From Pseudanabaena sp. lw0831 (GTDB lineage: Bacteria; Cyanobacteriota; Cyanobacteriia; Pseudanabaenales; Pseudanabaenaceae), in NCBI RefSeq assembly GCF_016584665.1, contig NZ_BBJB01000021.1:31207-95206 (forward strand): DNA of 64,000 nucleotides, given 5' to 3'. Every line of letters starts with the position of its first letter. Within the stretch, counting starts at the first letter, position 1. Shown in pieces: positions 8,603 to 16,204 of this stretch. A program made the position numbers and the translations under genes. The notes under the pieces were generated by a model that was not told the origin of the DNA, made no database searches, and saw only the letters and a list, made by a program, of their open reading frames with translations.

Positions 8603-9955
8603 CTAGTTACTTAATTCAACTGCTTTTCTTACTGGAATCAGACTGTTAACCAATGGAGCAAAAAGTGTCAATCCGTCTGGGATACATACTATTTCTACTG
8701 GAGTTGTCCCAATTATCTCGCCATCCACTACTACTTTTTGGGGCGGGGTTGCCGTAACCTTGATTTTATTAGTTCTAAAGCAGACTAAGACTTCGTTCTC
8801 GATGGGGGTTTTTACTAACGCAGAAGTAAACAGCTTGCCGATTACATCGATCGCTAATAGGCGATCGGAAAGGTTGAGACTCTCATTCTTGGAAATGGCG
8901 ATCGTCACGTCAAGTAACCCATCGTTGGGAATTACCTCTCCAAATCCTTGAGCCAGCACTGAAGTCGGAGGCGCAGCATTGGCAATAGTCATCGCCCCAC
9001 AGTGAAATTGAGTGATAGAGCCATCAATCTCAACTTCGACAGCAAAGAGCTTCTGTTCTAAAAGTTGCTGGGCTCCCGCGATCAGATAAGCAAAAGCTCC
9101 CAAAAGATTCTTCATGTCTCGATCGGCTCGTTGGACAGTTTCTGCTTCAAATCCAATACCAGCAAGCAAAATCATCGGGAAATCATTACAACGAGCTGCA
9201 TCGACAATGCAAGTATTGCCAGTGAGAATGTTCTCACAAGCTGGCTTAAGTCCTGTCGGAATTCCCAATGCTACAGAGAACGCATTGGCAGTGCCTCTGG
9301 GAATAATACCAAGGGGAATGTCCGTACCAATCAGAGCATTTGCAACTGCGGAAATTGTGCCATCGCCACCAGATGCGATAATGAAATCAGTGTCAGGGGA
9401 TGTCGATTTACGCGCCTGAATTGCCGCGATCGCAGCTTTTGCTTGGTCAGCAGGATTAACATCGGGCTTTGTAAAAATAACCTTCAGTTGAATCTGAGGC
9501 TCCAAAGTTTGACGAATCATGGCAAGATCCCAATCGGGATTTCCTTGTCCTGCCACTGGATTAAATATCAGATGGGCGACAAGGCGTTTACCTAGGGATT
9601 GCAGTACAGCATCTGCTGTTGCTATGTTAGTAGCTAGAGGAACGTTATAGATTTTGCATACTCGCAGCAAGGGTAGAAGATTAGAACCAAGCAATTGAGT
9701 ATGATCTGGATCGAAGAGCCAAATAACACCAGCAACTTCTCCCTCAATTACACGAGCAGCAATTTCAATATCCCCACCGTCATGCTGCGATCGCATTAGC
9801 TCAATCTGAATCCCTGTCGAGGCTTGAATCTGCTTACCTGTATTGGCTGTTGCAATGGAATGATAACGAGACAATGTTGCTTGGTGTTTTTGCGCCAAAG
9901 TAACTATGTCTGCTTTTTGGGTGTCATGGGCAATGAAGGCAATAGAGATTGACAT
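8603..9955 (-). CDS. Methylglyoxal synthase / diacylglycerol kinase-like fusion protein
   Basis: 450 residues. Residues 1-122 match methylglyoxal synthase: IAFIAHD (His10), the HDGGD motif with the catalytic-type Asp62, FDPD, and PLATNIATAD. Residues 125-450 are a lipid-kinase (DAGK/YegS/sphingosine-kinase) domain with FNPVAGQGNPD, SGGDGT (196-200) and IPRGTANAFS. MGS converts dihydroxyacetone phosphate to methylglyoxal; the second domain would phosphorylate a lipid or other alcohol with ATP. This fusion is known in cyanobacterial annotations. Why the two activities are linked is unclear. ATG start; no signal peptide. Confidence 0.85.
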   Translation of the reverse strand: MSISIAFIAHDTQKADIVTLAQKHQATLSRYHSIATANTGKQIQASTGIQIELMRSQHDGGDIEIAARVIEGEVAGVIWLFDPDHTQLLGSNLLPLLRVCKIYNVPLATNIATADAVLQSLGKRLVAHLIFNPVAGQGNPDWDLAMIRQTLEPQIQLKVIFTKPDVNPADQAKAAIAAIQARKSTSPDTDFIIASGGDGTISAVANALIGTDIPLGIIPRGTANAFSVALGIPTGLKPACENILTGNTCIVDAARCNDFPMILLAGIGFEAETVQRADRDMKNLLGAFAYLIAGAQQLLEQKLFAVEVEIDGSITQFHCGAMTIANAAPPTSVLAQGFGEVIPNDGLLDVTIAISKNESLNLSDRLLAIDVIGKLFTSALVKTPIENEVLVCFRTNKIKVTATPPQKVVVDGEIIGTTPVEIVCIPDGLTLFAPLVNSLIPVRKAVELSN

Positions 9956-9994
9956 GTTATTGTTCTTTACAGCAATTTTTGATCAAAGGAACCA

Positions 9995-10045
9995 CAAGAA
10001 AATTTTTTAAAACGTTGCAAAGCAACGTTTTAAAAAATTTTCTTG
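9995..10045. terminator. 24-bp perfect palindrome
   Basis: Two perfect 24-nt arms (starting CAAGAAAATTTTTTAAAACG) with loop AAA lie between two minus-strand genes, downstream of the HTH/GrpE-like gene. A second small hairpin, GAGCGC-AAA-GCGCTT, follows at about 10056-10070. Confidence 0.55.
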
Positions 10046-10069
10046 GTTTGGGTTTGAGCGCAAAGCGCT

Positions 10070-10705
10070 TTAAATTGCGATAGAAACCCTAGCCCGATAC
10101 AACAACTTTTCACCTTGCATATAACCAACATATCGCACGATCGCGACATCTCCTTCTTTGATCTCATAACTTCCTTCCATTAATTGATGTTTATGGGAAT
10201 CGTAAGCAACTTCTTTACCAACAGAATCGATCGCAGTAATCCCCCATTTTTGCAAAAGTATGTCCAAAGGACGTAAGAGAGGCAGAATATTTTTCGCTAG
10301 CATATTTGGATTTTGCTGAGCCGCATGAGCTGCCGATGGTAATTGCAAAATTAGAGACTCTAATTGTTGAATAGTTTCTCGTTCAAATTGCGATCGCAAC
10401 TCAAGTTTTTGCTGCTCAAGTTTTTGCTGCAATCTTTGATATTCTTCGCGTAAGGCAGAGATCGCTAAACTTGGAGATTCTGGATTGTTTGAATCGCCGA
10501 TAAACTTAGCAATCACTTCTGTTACTTCAATTTGGAGTACTTCCGCTAACTTCGTTAAATCAGCATATCTTAGAGTCGCCGCATTACCTTTGCGAAGCGT
10601 GTCGAAAGCTCGCCGTGATATACCTGTGCGATCGCTTAGTATTTGAAAGCTAGATATACCGACTTGCTTCATGAGCTGACGTAATATTTCCGTGCGATCG
10701 TCCAT
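10070..10705 (-). CDS. HTH-domain protein with GrpE-like C-terminus
   Basis: About 211 residues from the ATG at 10705; an upstream in-frame ATG at 10750 would add 15 residues. Residues 1-60 form a Cro/C1-like helix-turn-helix (ISSFQILSDRTGISRRAFDTLRKG). A Gln/Glu/Lys-rich predicted coiled coil covers about 75-115. The C-terminal 85 residues resemble the end of GrpE: a four-helix stretch with LLRPLDILLQKWGI, then IDSVGKEVAYDSHKHQLM and a beta region ending LLYRARVSI. GrpE is the nucleotide-exchange factor for DnaK. This may be a GrpE paralogue that couples Hsp70 to DNA binding, but that is inference; dnaK lies 26 kb away at 36374-38275. Confidence 0.7.
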   Translation of the reverse strand: MDDRTEILRQLMKQVGISSFQILSDRTGISRRAFDTLRKGNAATLRYADLTKLAEVLQIEVTEVIAKFIGDSNNPESPSLAISALREEYQRLQQKLEQQKLELRSQFERETIQQLESLILQLPSAAHAAQQNPNMLAKNILPLLRPLDILLQKWGITAIDSVGKEVAYDSHKHQLMEGSYEIKEGDVAIVRYVGYMQGEKLLYRARVSIAI

Positions 10706-10810
10706 GGTCTGATTTGATAAATTAGTAAAGAAGATGCTTGTTCTCAGCATCGCAGATCTATGCTGACTATTGTACTATCATCATTTTCTTAGCTTTTTGA
10801 ATAATTATCT

Positions 10811-11470
10811 ATGCCTAATAATCTTGGATTCTGGTTAATTTGGATTTTATTTGTGGTTTATGCATTCATTTTTGCTCCACCAGATCGCCCTGACACCATA
10901 ACCCTGATCCAGAAACTGATTGCAGGTGATTGGCAAGGTACTAATGCTTATATTGTGGCGCTTTTTAATTTGATGGGTGTTTTTCCTTGCATTTATGCTT
11001 GTATGCTGGCTAGCGATGGACAAGGACAGAAAATACCAGCTTGGCCGTTTGCAGGACTGTCATTCTTTTTAGGTGCATTTGCACTGTTGCCTTACTTTGC
11101 TTTGCGGGAGCCAAATCCTACATTTGTCGGCAAAAAAAGCTGGAATGTGAAGATTTTAGATTCACGCTTTGCAGGAATCGCGATTAGCGCGATCGCCATT
11201 TATTTTTTGGTGTACGGATTTGCGAATGGTAATTGGGCTGATTTTATCCAGCAATGGCAAACCAGTCGATTTATCCATGTGATGAGTTTAGATTTTTGCA
11301 TGTTGTCGCTGATGTTTCCTTGGTTGCTTAGTGACGACATGGATCGGCGTGGCATGACTGATGATCGATTCTTTTCATTTATCGCCCTCATCCCTTTAGT
11401 TGGCGCATTAATTTATCTCTGTTTGCGATCGCCTTTGATCGAGAACGAGCAAGAGTTAAAACCTCAATAA
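10811..11470 (+). CDS. Conserved integral membrane protein
   Basis: 219 residues with about six hydrophobic segments (near 7-24, 46-68, 77-97, 119-137, 151-172 and 188-207). Proline-rich loops carry FAPPDRPDT and ALREPNPTF. The protein resembles conserved cyanobacterial/plastid multipass proteins of unknown role; I cannot name a family with certainty. It is transcribed divergently from the HTH/GrpE-like gene, about 105 bp apart, so the two may share a regulatory region. Confidence 0.7.
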   Translation: MPNNLGFWLIWILFVVYAFIFAPPDRPDTITLIQKLIAGDWQGTNAYIVALFNLMGVFPCIYACMLASDGQGQKIPAWPFAGLSFFLGAFALLPYFALREPNPTFVGKKSWNVKILDSRFAGIAISAIAIYFLVYGFANGNWADFIQQWQTSRFIHVMSLDFCMLSLMFPWLLSDDMDRRGMTDDRFFSFIALIPLVGALIYLCLRSPLIENEQELKPQ

Positions 11471-11498
11471 AAAAGGGCGCAAAGCGCCCTTTTTTATT
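11466..11498. terminator. Bidirectional terminator
   Basis: A perfect 15-bp stem (arm AATAAAAAAGGGCGC, loop AAA, T-rich exits both ways) overlaps the stop codons of two convergent genes. Confidence 0.85.
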
Positions 11499-12351
11499 TG
11501 CAAATAGTCTCAATCATGCGATTAGCTTGAGAGCCATAGCCGCCGCCAAAGAGATGGAAATGATTGAGAATGTGATAGAGATTGTAAAGAGTTTTACGTT
11601 GTTGATAGCCTGAGTCTAGAGGATATGCATCCTGATAAGCGCGATAAAACTGCGATGGGAATCCGCCAAATAATTCGGTCATAGCAAGATCAACTTCGCG
11701 ATCGCCAAAATACAGAGCAGGGTCAAAAATCACAGGTTCGCCATCCACAAATGCGGCATTTCCACCCCAAAGATCGCCATGTACCATTGAAGGCTGTGGT
11801 TGGTAATTATCAAAAAATCTTGACAAGGACTTATAAATTTTTTCTTCAGGAATATTGGATTGCCACCCCTTTCGTCTGGCTAAACGGAACTGAAAGCCTA
11901 GCCGATATTCGATCCAGAAATCTAGCCAACTATTTGTCCAATTATTAATCTGCGGCGTTGAGCCGATCGCATTATTTTGATCCCAACCAAATCCGCGATC
12001 GCTATTTACCCGATGTATCGCCGCTAGATTTCGTCCCATCGCTTCCCAGTCTTGTCTGCCGCCTAATTCGAGATTTTCCATCACCAAGTAAGCTGCATCA
12101 TTAGCTATTCCCCAACAGATCGGCTGTGGTACGCGGATTGTATGGGTAGTATACATTTGCTTTAAGGCGATCGCTTCAGCGACAAACATATCTAAACTGC
12201 TGGCAATATTAGTTTTAACAAAAAATTGGCGCTGACTATCGGATATTCGAGTTGTCTGATTGATGCAGCCGCCAGACTGCGCTTGGCGGAGATCGCAGGT
12301 AAACCGTTCTCCCGTTGCTTGTGAAATAGCGATCGCAATTTCATCCCACAT
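11494..12351 (-). CDS. Fructosamine kinase family protein
   Basis: 285 residues, full family length. The N-lobe has SGGCINQT and FFVKTN (the ATP-binding lysine), and the C-lobe shows MVHGDLWGGNAAF, an HGDLxxxN catalytic loop, and FDPALYFGDREVDLAM, which replaces the DFG of aminoglycoside-type kinases. This is the fructosamine-3-kinase/ketosamine-3-kinase fold. Members phosphorylate sugar adducts on protein amines, destabilising them and repairing glycation. It overlaps the shared terminator with the convergent membrane-protein gene. Confidence 0.9.
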   Translation of the reverse strand: MWDEIAIAISQATGERFTCDLRQAQSGGCINQTTRISDSQRQFFVKTNIASSLDMFVAEAIALKQMYTTHTIRVPQPICWGIANDAAYLVMENLELGGRQDWEAMGRNLAAIHRVNSDRGFGWDQNNAIGSTPQINNWTNSWLDFWIEYRLGFQFRLARRKGWQSNIPEEKIYKSLSRFFDNYQPQPSMVHGDLWGGNAAFVDGEPVIFDPALYFGDREVDLAMTELFGGFPSQFYRAYQDAYPLDSGYQQRKTLYNLYHILNHFHLFGGGYGSQANRMIETICK

Positions 12352-12365
12352 AATTACTTCCTGCC

Positions 12366-12418
12366 AAGTGAATAATTAGTGTTGCGCAGCGAAGCCGTGC
12401 ACCACTAATTATTCACTT
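12366..12418. repeat. Perfect 16-bp palindrome with GC-rich loop
   Basis: Arms AAGTGAATAATTAGTG and its exact complement enclose GTTGCGCAGCGAAGCCGTGC. It lies just upstream of the fructosamine kinase start rather than after a stop, so it is unlikely to be only a terminator. Confidence 0.5.
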
Positions 12419-12420
12419 TA

Positions 12421-12686
12421 CAACACCCATTCTTTCGGTGGAAAGGGAGTAATTAACCAAAATTGATAAGGGATTCAGTTAGCTTTCTCAATAAAACGTA
12501 ACCCTAAAATTTAAGTACGGTTCGTATACTGAGAGCTAAGGGTCTAACATTAAAATAAAGAACCAGTTTTTTTATGGCGCGGCGAAGCCGCGCCATAAAA
12601 AAACTGGTTCTTTATTAAATTGCAGAACCCTAACAAAATAAATTGATTAATTAAAAAACTTTAAAAATCATCCTGATAGGTGGAAT
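12421..12686. other. Intergenic region between divergent genes
   Basis: No gene is visible from 12352 to 12686. The stretch holds the hairpins at 12366-12418 and 12554-12616, and otherwise AT-rich sequence that probably includes promoters for the two divergent genes. No specific operator was recognised. Confidence 0.4.
12554..12616. repeat. Perfect 30-bp palindrome, loop GAA
   Basis: The longest perfect member of the hairpin family in this window: two exact 30-nt arms ending in GGCGCGGC around GAA. It lies in a promoter-side intergenic region with no stop codon near, so a simple terminator role does not explain it. Confidence 0.7.
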
Positions 12687-12992
12687 ATGATGAATGACAT
12701 TGGTAAATACCGCTTTGTTTGTACCCTTACCCTCAGCGATATTTTGGGTCAGGTAATTGTCTGGTTAGGTGTAATTTTTCTAGCTCTAGCATCAGCTCTT
12801 TCGCTAATGAGTAAGCCGATTTATTCCTTTGGTGCAGTGGGTTTGATCGTGGTAACTTCTCTGCCTTTTTTACTATTCACCTTCGTCACAACATTATTTA
12901 ATCACATTGATATTGTGCCTCTGACCGAAGAAGAGATTAAGCACAATAATTCCAAAATATCAGGTGTTCGTAAAACTGCGATCAAAGCTTAA
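12687..12992 (+). CDS. Small two-helix membrane protein, unrecognised
   Basis: 101 residues. Two hydrophobic segments (about 18-41 and 49-71) are followed by a short polar tail with acidic and basic residues (PLTEEEIKHN, VRKTAIKA). An AGGTGG site sits about 7 nt before the ATG, supporting the start. No family is recognised. It is followed by a terminator-like hairpin at 13013-13052, so it is probably a single-gene transcript. Confidence 0.6.
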   Translation: MMNDIGKYRFVCTLTLSDILGQVIVWLGVIFLALASALSLMSKPIYSFGAVGLIVVTSLPFLLFTFVTTLFNHIDIVPLTEEEIKHNNSKISGVRKTAIKA

Positions 12993-13012
12993 GTTAGTGA
13001 AACTCACTTTAC

Positions 13013-13052
13013 AAAAAAAGGGGAGTGGACGCTTTGCGCCACTCTCCTTTTT
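13013..13052 (+). terminator. Terminator after the small membrane protein
   Basis: Stem AAAAAGGGGAGTGG/CCACTCTCCTTTTT with loop ACGCTTTGCG and a T-run follows the stop at 12992. Confidence 0.75.
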
Positions 13053-13120
13053 ACTGTAGACATTATGAACATTGTTTGATAAACCATTAGCTAAGAATTT
13101 AGAAATGAGGTCTAACTACT

Positions 13121-13468
13121 ATGCGCCAGCTTAATTTTGTTGTCTTTTTTATCGTTGCTCTTGCATTAGTATTGTTTTCCTTGCAAAATACTTCCCCAGC
13201 CTCCATCCAAATTATCCCGCAGATTAAAGTTGCTGCCCCAATCTCGGTCGAACTGATTTTGGCAATGGGCTTAGGTGCGGTTTTAGCTTGGATATTTAGT
13301 GTCTGGTCTGGATTACAAAAATCCATTGACATGCGTAATAAAAATGTTCAGATCCAGAATTTGCAAGAAACTGTCCAGAATTTAAGCGTTGAGATTGAGG
13401 AGCGCAAACGCTTAGTTTCTGCCTCAGCGATCGATGTTGAGATCGACGAAGACAAGTCTAAAAACTAA
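13121..13468 (+). CDS. LapA/DUF1049 domain membrane protein
   Basis: 115 residues with two transmembrane helices (about 4-22 and 42-63) and the typical FSLQNTSPASIQII sequence between them, then a cytoplasmic coiled-coil-like tail (IQNLQETVQNLSVEIEERKR). This is the LapA/DUF1049 pattern found widely in cyanobacteria; the E. coli homologue LapA acts in envelope lipopolysaccharide assembly control. The cyanobacterial role is unknown. GAGG about 10 nt upstream supports the ATG start. Confidence 0.82.
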   Translation: MRQLNFVVFFIVALALVLFSLQNTSPASIQIIPQIKVAAPISVELILAMGLGAVLAWIFSVWSGLQKSIDMRNKNVQIQNLQETVQNLSVEIEERKRLVSASAIDVEIDEDKSKN

Positions 13469-13498
13469 AATAAAAGGCGCAAATGCGCCATTTATTTT
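13467..13498 (+). terminator. Terminator after the LapA-like gene
   Basis: Imperfect palindrome AAAATAAAAGGCGC-AAAT-GCGCCATTTATTTT beginning on the stop codon. Confidence 0.6.
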
Positions 13499-13570
13499 AT
13501 CCAAATCAAATTTTCCGACTATTTCACCGCAATCGATGATATTTTTAAACATCCGCTTCTCGTAAGCTCC

Positions 13571-14392
13571 ATGACCTTATCGATCGCCGAATCAGTTACC
13601 AAAGATGCCATTGCTCTCCTGATCGATCTTGCAGAACGCGGCGAGATTGATCCTTGGGATGTGCAGGTGATCGATGTCGTCGATCGCTTTTTGTCGCGGT
13701 TAATTGTTAGCGATCGGCGCGATTTATATGATTCTGGGCAGGCGATGCTCTACGCATCAATGTTGGTATTACTCAAAGCAAACTCATTATCAGACAGTCA
13801 AGCTGTCTATGAGCAAGAATCCGTTGATGATGAACTGGGGGAAGAATCTGAGGTTGTCGCCGATGCGATGCGCTTACCAACTGACTTTGATAAACGGTTG
13901 CGCCGCTTGCCTGTGGCTTTGCCCCCTAAAGCGCGACGGATAACCCTAGAAGAGTTAATTGCACAGATCGAGGCGATCGCAGAAGTAGTCGATCGCAAGA
14001 CTAGTAAGCCAGCCAAGCGTCCTAGCCAAGGCAAAATGGCTCGTAAAGCAGCGATGAAAGCGATCGCCCAGTTAGCTCACAAAGAAAATTTATCGGAGAT
14101 GGTCGAAGAAATTGAGCGCTATTTTTTACTCCATCCCGACGAGGAGATTGAGATATCTGACTTAGCAGCAGTATTTAACGATCGCGTGGGCGTATTTTGG
14201 GGCTTATTACTAATGTCTTCACAATCAAAAGTGGAATTATTCCAAGAAGAGTTTTATGGCAAAATTCAAATTGTTCCAACTATTAAACCTCCATTAATCA
14301 AAGAATTACCATTTCCTAATAGCTTAGCTAATTCCACAGTAGAATCTAGTCAGTTACAATTGAAATTCGGCGAATTAAAAGAAGTTTCGTGA
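13571..14392 (+). CDS. scpA: Segregation and condensation protein ScpA
   Basis: 273 residues. The N-terminus has the kleisin signature LIDLAERGEIDPWDVQVIDVVDRFL, followed by ASMLVLLKANSL, an acidic middle part, and a C-terminal winged-helix region (HPDEEIEISDLAAVFNDRVGVFWGLLLMSSQSKVELFQEE). ScpA is the kleisin subunit bridging SMC heads in the chromosome-condensing SMC-ScpAB complex. Neither scpB nor smc is nearby. The next gene begins close to its stop. Confidence 0.9.
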   Translation: MTLSIAESVTKDAIALLIDLAERGEIDPWDVQVIDVVDRFLSRLIVSDRRDLYDSGQAMLYASMLVLLKANSLSDSQAVYEQESVDDELGEESEVVADAMRLPTDFDKRLRRLPVALPPKARRITLEELIAQIEAIAEVVDRKTSKPAKRPSQGKMARKAAMKAIAQLAHKENLSEMVEEIERYFLLHPDEEIEISDLAAVFNDRVGVFWGLLLMSSQSKVELFQEEFYGKIQIVPTIKPPLIKELPFPNSLANSTVESSQLQLKFGELKEVS

Positions 14393-14442
14393 AGTACCTA
14401 ATCTTGTTTGACTATCATCACTCTGAATACTTACAGCAAACC

Positions 14443-14958
14443 ATGAACAATCGAAGCATTAAACTTTTTGTAATAGCCTTGCGAAGCAAGGCTATTACAA
14501 AAAGTTTAGCTTTAGTTTTATTGAAATTTGCTGCGGGAGTAGGTGCGATCGCGATCGGTTTAGCTACTTTTGCGCCTTTGTCATTAGCACAGGTGCGTAC
14601 ATCCATCTATAAACCAACCGCGATCGCTAGTGGTGTAGATGTTAACGATATTCTCACTGATAAAGATATTCCGACAGGGCAGAAAGGGTTTGCGCGTGAC
14701 TATGCAATTAATGTTCAAAAAGATGAGCGTTTGGAAATTTCGGTAAGTGCTGGAGGCTTTGATACAGTCTTAAGCCTGTTAGATAGTGCTGGTGAGGTTG
14801 TTGCTGAAAATGATGATTCTGTTGGCGATAATACCAATTCCCTCATCTTTTTTAAAGTGCGTCAATCAGGCAATTACATTGTGAGGGTTTCGTCATTTGG
14901 TGGTAGCAGTGGTGGTAAATTCACACTGAGAGTCAACAAACTCCAAGTTGTAAAATAA
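14443..14958 (+). CDS. Exported protein with bacterial pre-peptidase C-terminal (PPC) domain
   Basis: About 171 residues from the ATG at 14443; a GTG at 14389 that overlaps the scpA stop would add 18. A long signal peptide (hydrophobic core LKFAAGVGAIAIGLATFAPL, cleavage after LSLAQ) is followed by a beta-rich PPC-type domain with YAINVQKDERLEISVSAGGF, DTVLSLLDSAGEVVAENDDS and NYIVRVSSFGG. PPC domains are non-catalytic modules usually found on secreted peptidases; here it stands alone. A perfect palindrome of the genomic hairpin family lies inside the coding sequence at 14460-14508 and encodes residues 7-22, the basic part of the signal peptide. Confidence 0.8.
   Translation: MNNRSIKLFVIALRSKAITKSLALVLLKFAAGVGAIAIGLATFAPLSLAQVRTSIYKPTAIASGVDVNDILTDKDIPTGQKGFARDYAINVQKDERLEISVSAGGFDTVLSLLDSAGEVVAENDDSVGDNTNSLIFFKVRQSGNYIVRVSSFGGSSGGKFTLRVNKLQVVK
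14460..14508. repeat. Perfect 23-bp palindrome inside the PPC-domain gene
   Basis: Arms beginning TAAACTTTTTGTAATAGCC pair perfectly around GAA. It has the same architecture as the intergenic hairpins but lies in frame within the signal-peptide coding region. Confidence 0.85.
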
Positions 14959-15010
14959 AAAACAAAAATCGTTGCAAAAGGCTTCACCTTTCGCAACGAT
15001 TTTTGTTTTT
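14957..15010. terminator. Bidirectional terminator
   Basis: Stem AAAACAAAAATCGTTGC/GCAACGATTTTTGTTTT with a 15-nt loop sits between the convergent PPC-domain and RNA ligase genes, T-rich on both exits. Confidence 0.8.
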
Positions 15011-15021
15011 ATTACAGTGCT

Positions 15022-16074
15022 TTAAGCTTCATCATTGTCCATGAAAGGTTTTTCATGGGCAGGTTTAATACTTCGCCAAATATAGTCGCTGTAATCTTTC
15101 CCATCTAGAAGAGAGAATAAAATCGTGTGATTTTGGCAAGTTAAGATATGTTTTGCCATTTCTTTGCGATCGCTGCGATCTACAACAGCGATAATCCGCT
15201 CAAAGTTAGCCTTGGCAGTATCTTCAATTTGTTGATATTGAGCAATGAGATTAGCCTTCGTCTCTTTTACCCAATTGTAAAACTCGTCGGGAACCCGCTC
15301 TAAAATATCCTCAAAAGGAGTTTGATCGCGCAACATCTCCCAAATTACTTTGCTAGTGACTTGAGTGAGCACACGATGCAATTTCACATAATCAGCAAAC
15401 TTAAATTTAAGTCTCAGTCCACTCGCAAAGCGGATTACAAAGCCCTCTTGATTCTGCTCATTGAGATTGCTAATTGATTCTAGATCTTTTAATCCATCAT
15501 ATTTTTTAGCGATCGGGAATCCCAAATGTGTAAACGACTCAATTTCATGTTCTCTTCCCGATTCTGTTTCAATTACTGCCAATAATACCAAACCTTCAAA
15601 CTCCCCATAATCAACAACAATACGATTCGCAGGATAGACAATTTCAAATAAATAGGTTAGCGATCGCTCCAGCAATGGAATTGATTCGGGATAAATTGAT
15701 GTCAAGATTTGATTAGCTTTAACTGCTTGATCGGAGTTAAAGCTCCCTCTAGAAGCGATATAAGGCTGATCTTGATGCCAATACATAATCCCTAGAGAAC
15801 CATCAAGCTTTTCATAAACATCAAAAGGTTCTGAGGGAAGAGCTTCTTTATGTTCTTGGAGGTTAAAGAATTTTGCTAAAGGGCGAGCCACGATCGCCCC
15901 ATCGCAATCAAGAATTAAACCTCGACATTGAATTGTTTCAGGAGTCCATAGGCGATCGTACTGAGCTTTGGCAGTGTAGTTATAAATAAATAAATCACCG
16001 CTAGAATGAGGGCGTTTGGTGATGTATCCTTCACTAATTAGTTGATCGATTTTCTCCAAATTGATAGCACTCAT
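15022..16074 (-). CDS. T4 Rnl1-like RNA ligase
   Basis: 350 residues. Nucleotidyltransferase motifs are in order: CRGLILDCDGAIVARPLAKFFN (about 50-71), motif I YEKLDGSL with the adenylated Lys89, SRGSF, motif III-like YLFEIVYPANRIVVDYG, motif IV EGFVIRF and motif V LKFKFADYVK. This matches the T4 Rnl1 family, which joins 5'-phosphate and 3'-hydroxyl RNA ends using ATP and repairs cleaved tRNA in phage T4. The helical C-terminus fits the Rnl1-specific domain. No polynucleotide kinase is beside it. Possible roles are RNA repair or phage-derived defence; neither is shown by the sequence. Confidence 0.85.
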   Translation of the reverse strand: MSAINLEKIDQLISEGYITKRPHSSGDLFIYNYTAKAQYDRLWTPETIQCRGLILDCDGAIVARPLAKFFNLQEHKEALPSEPFDVYEKLDGSLGIMYWHQDQPYIASRGSFNSDQAVKANQILTSIYPESIPLLERSLTYLFEIVYPANRIVVDYGEFEGLVLLAVIETESGREHEIESFTHLGFPIAKKYDGLKDLESISNLNEQNQEGFVIRFASGLRLKFKFADYVKLHRVLTQVTSKVIWEMLRDQTPFEDILERVPDEFYNWVKETKANLIAQYQQIEDTAKANFERIIAVVDRSDRKEMAKHILTCQNHTILFSLLDGKDYSDYIWRSIKPAHEKPFMDNDEA

Positions 16075-16117
16075 TCCATGTTCCTTGGTAATTTTAAATC
16101 ATCGCAATCATTCCGAT

Positions 16118-16156
16118 GAAGAGAAGTAGGCGCTTCGCGCCCCCCACTTCTCTTTT
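16118..16156. repeat. Hairpin between divergent genes
   Basis: Arms AAGAGAAGTAGG.../...CCACTTCTCTTTTT around GCGCTTCGCGC. It lies between the start sites of the RNA ligase and response-regulator genes, so it is not at a gene end. Confidence 0.55.
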
Positions 16157-16204
16157 TACTATATAATCAACTCAATCAAACTAAATTTAGAGAAATTTAG
16201 AATT

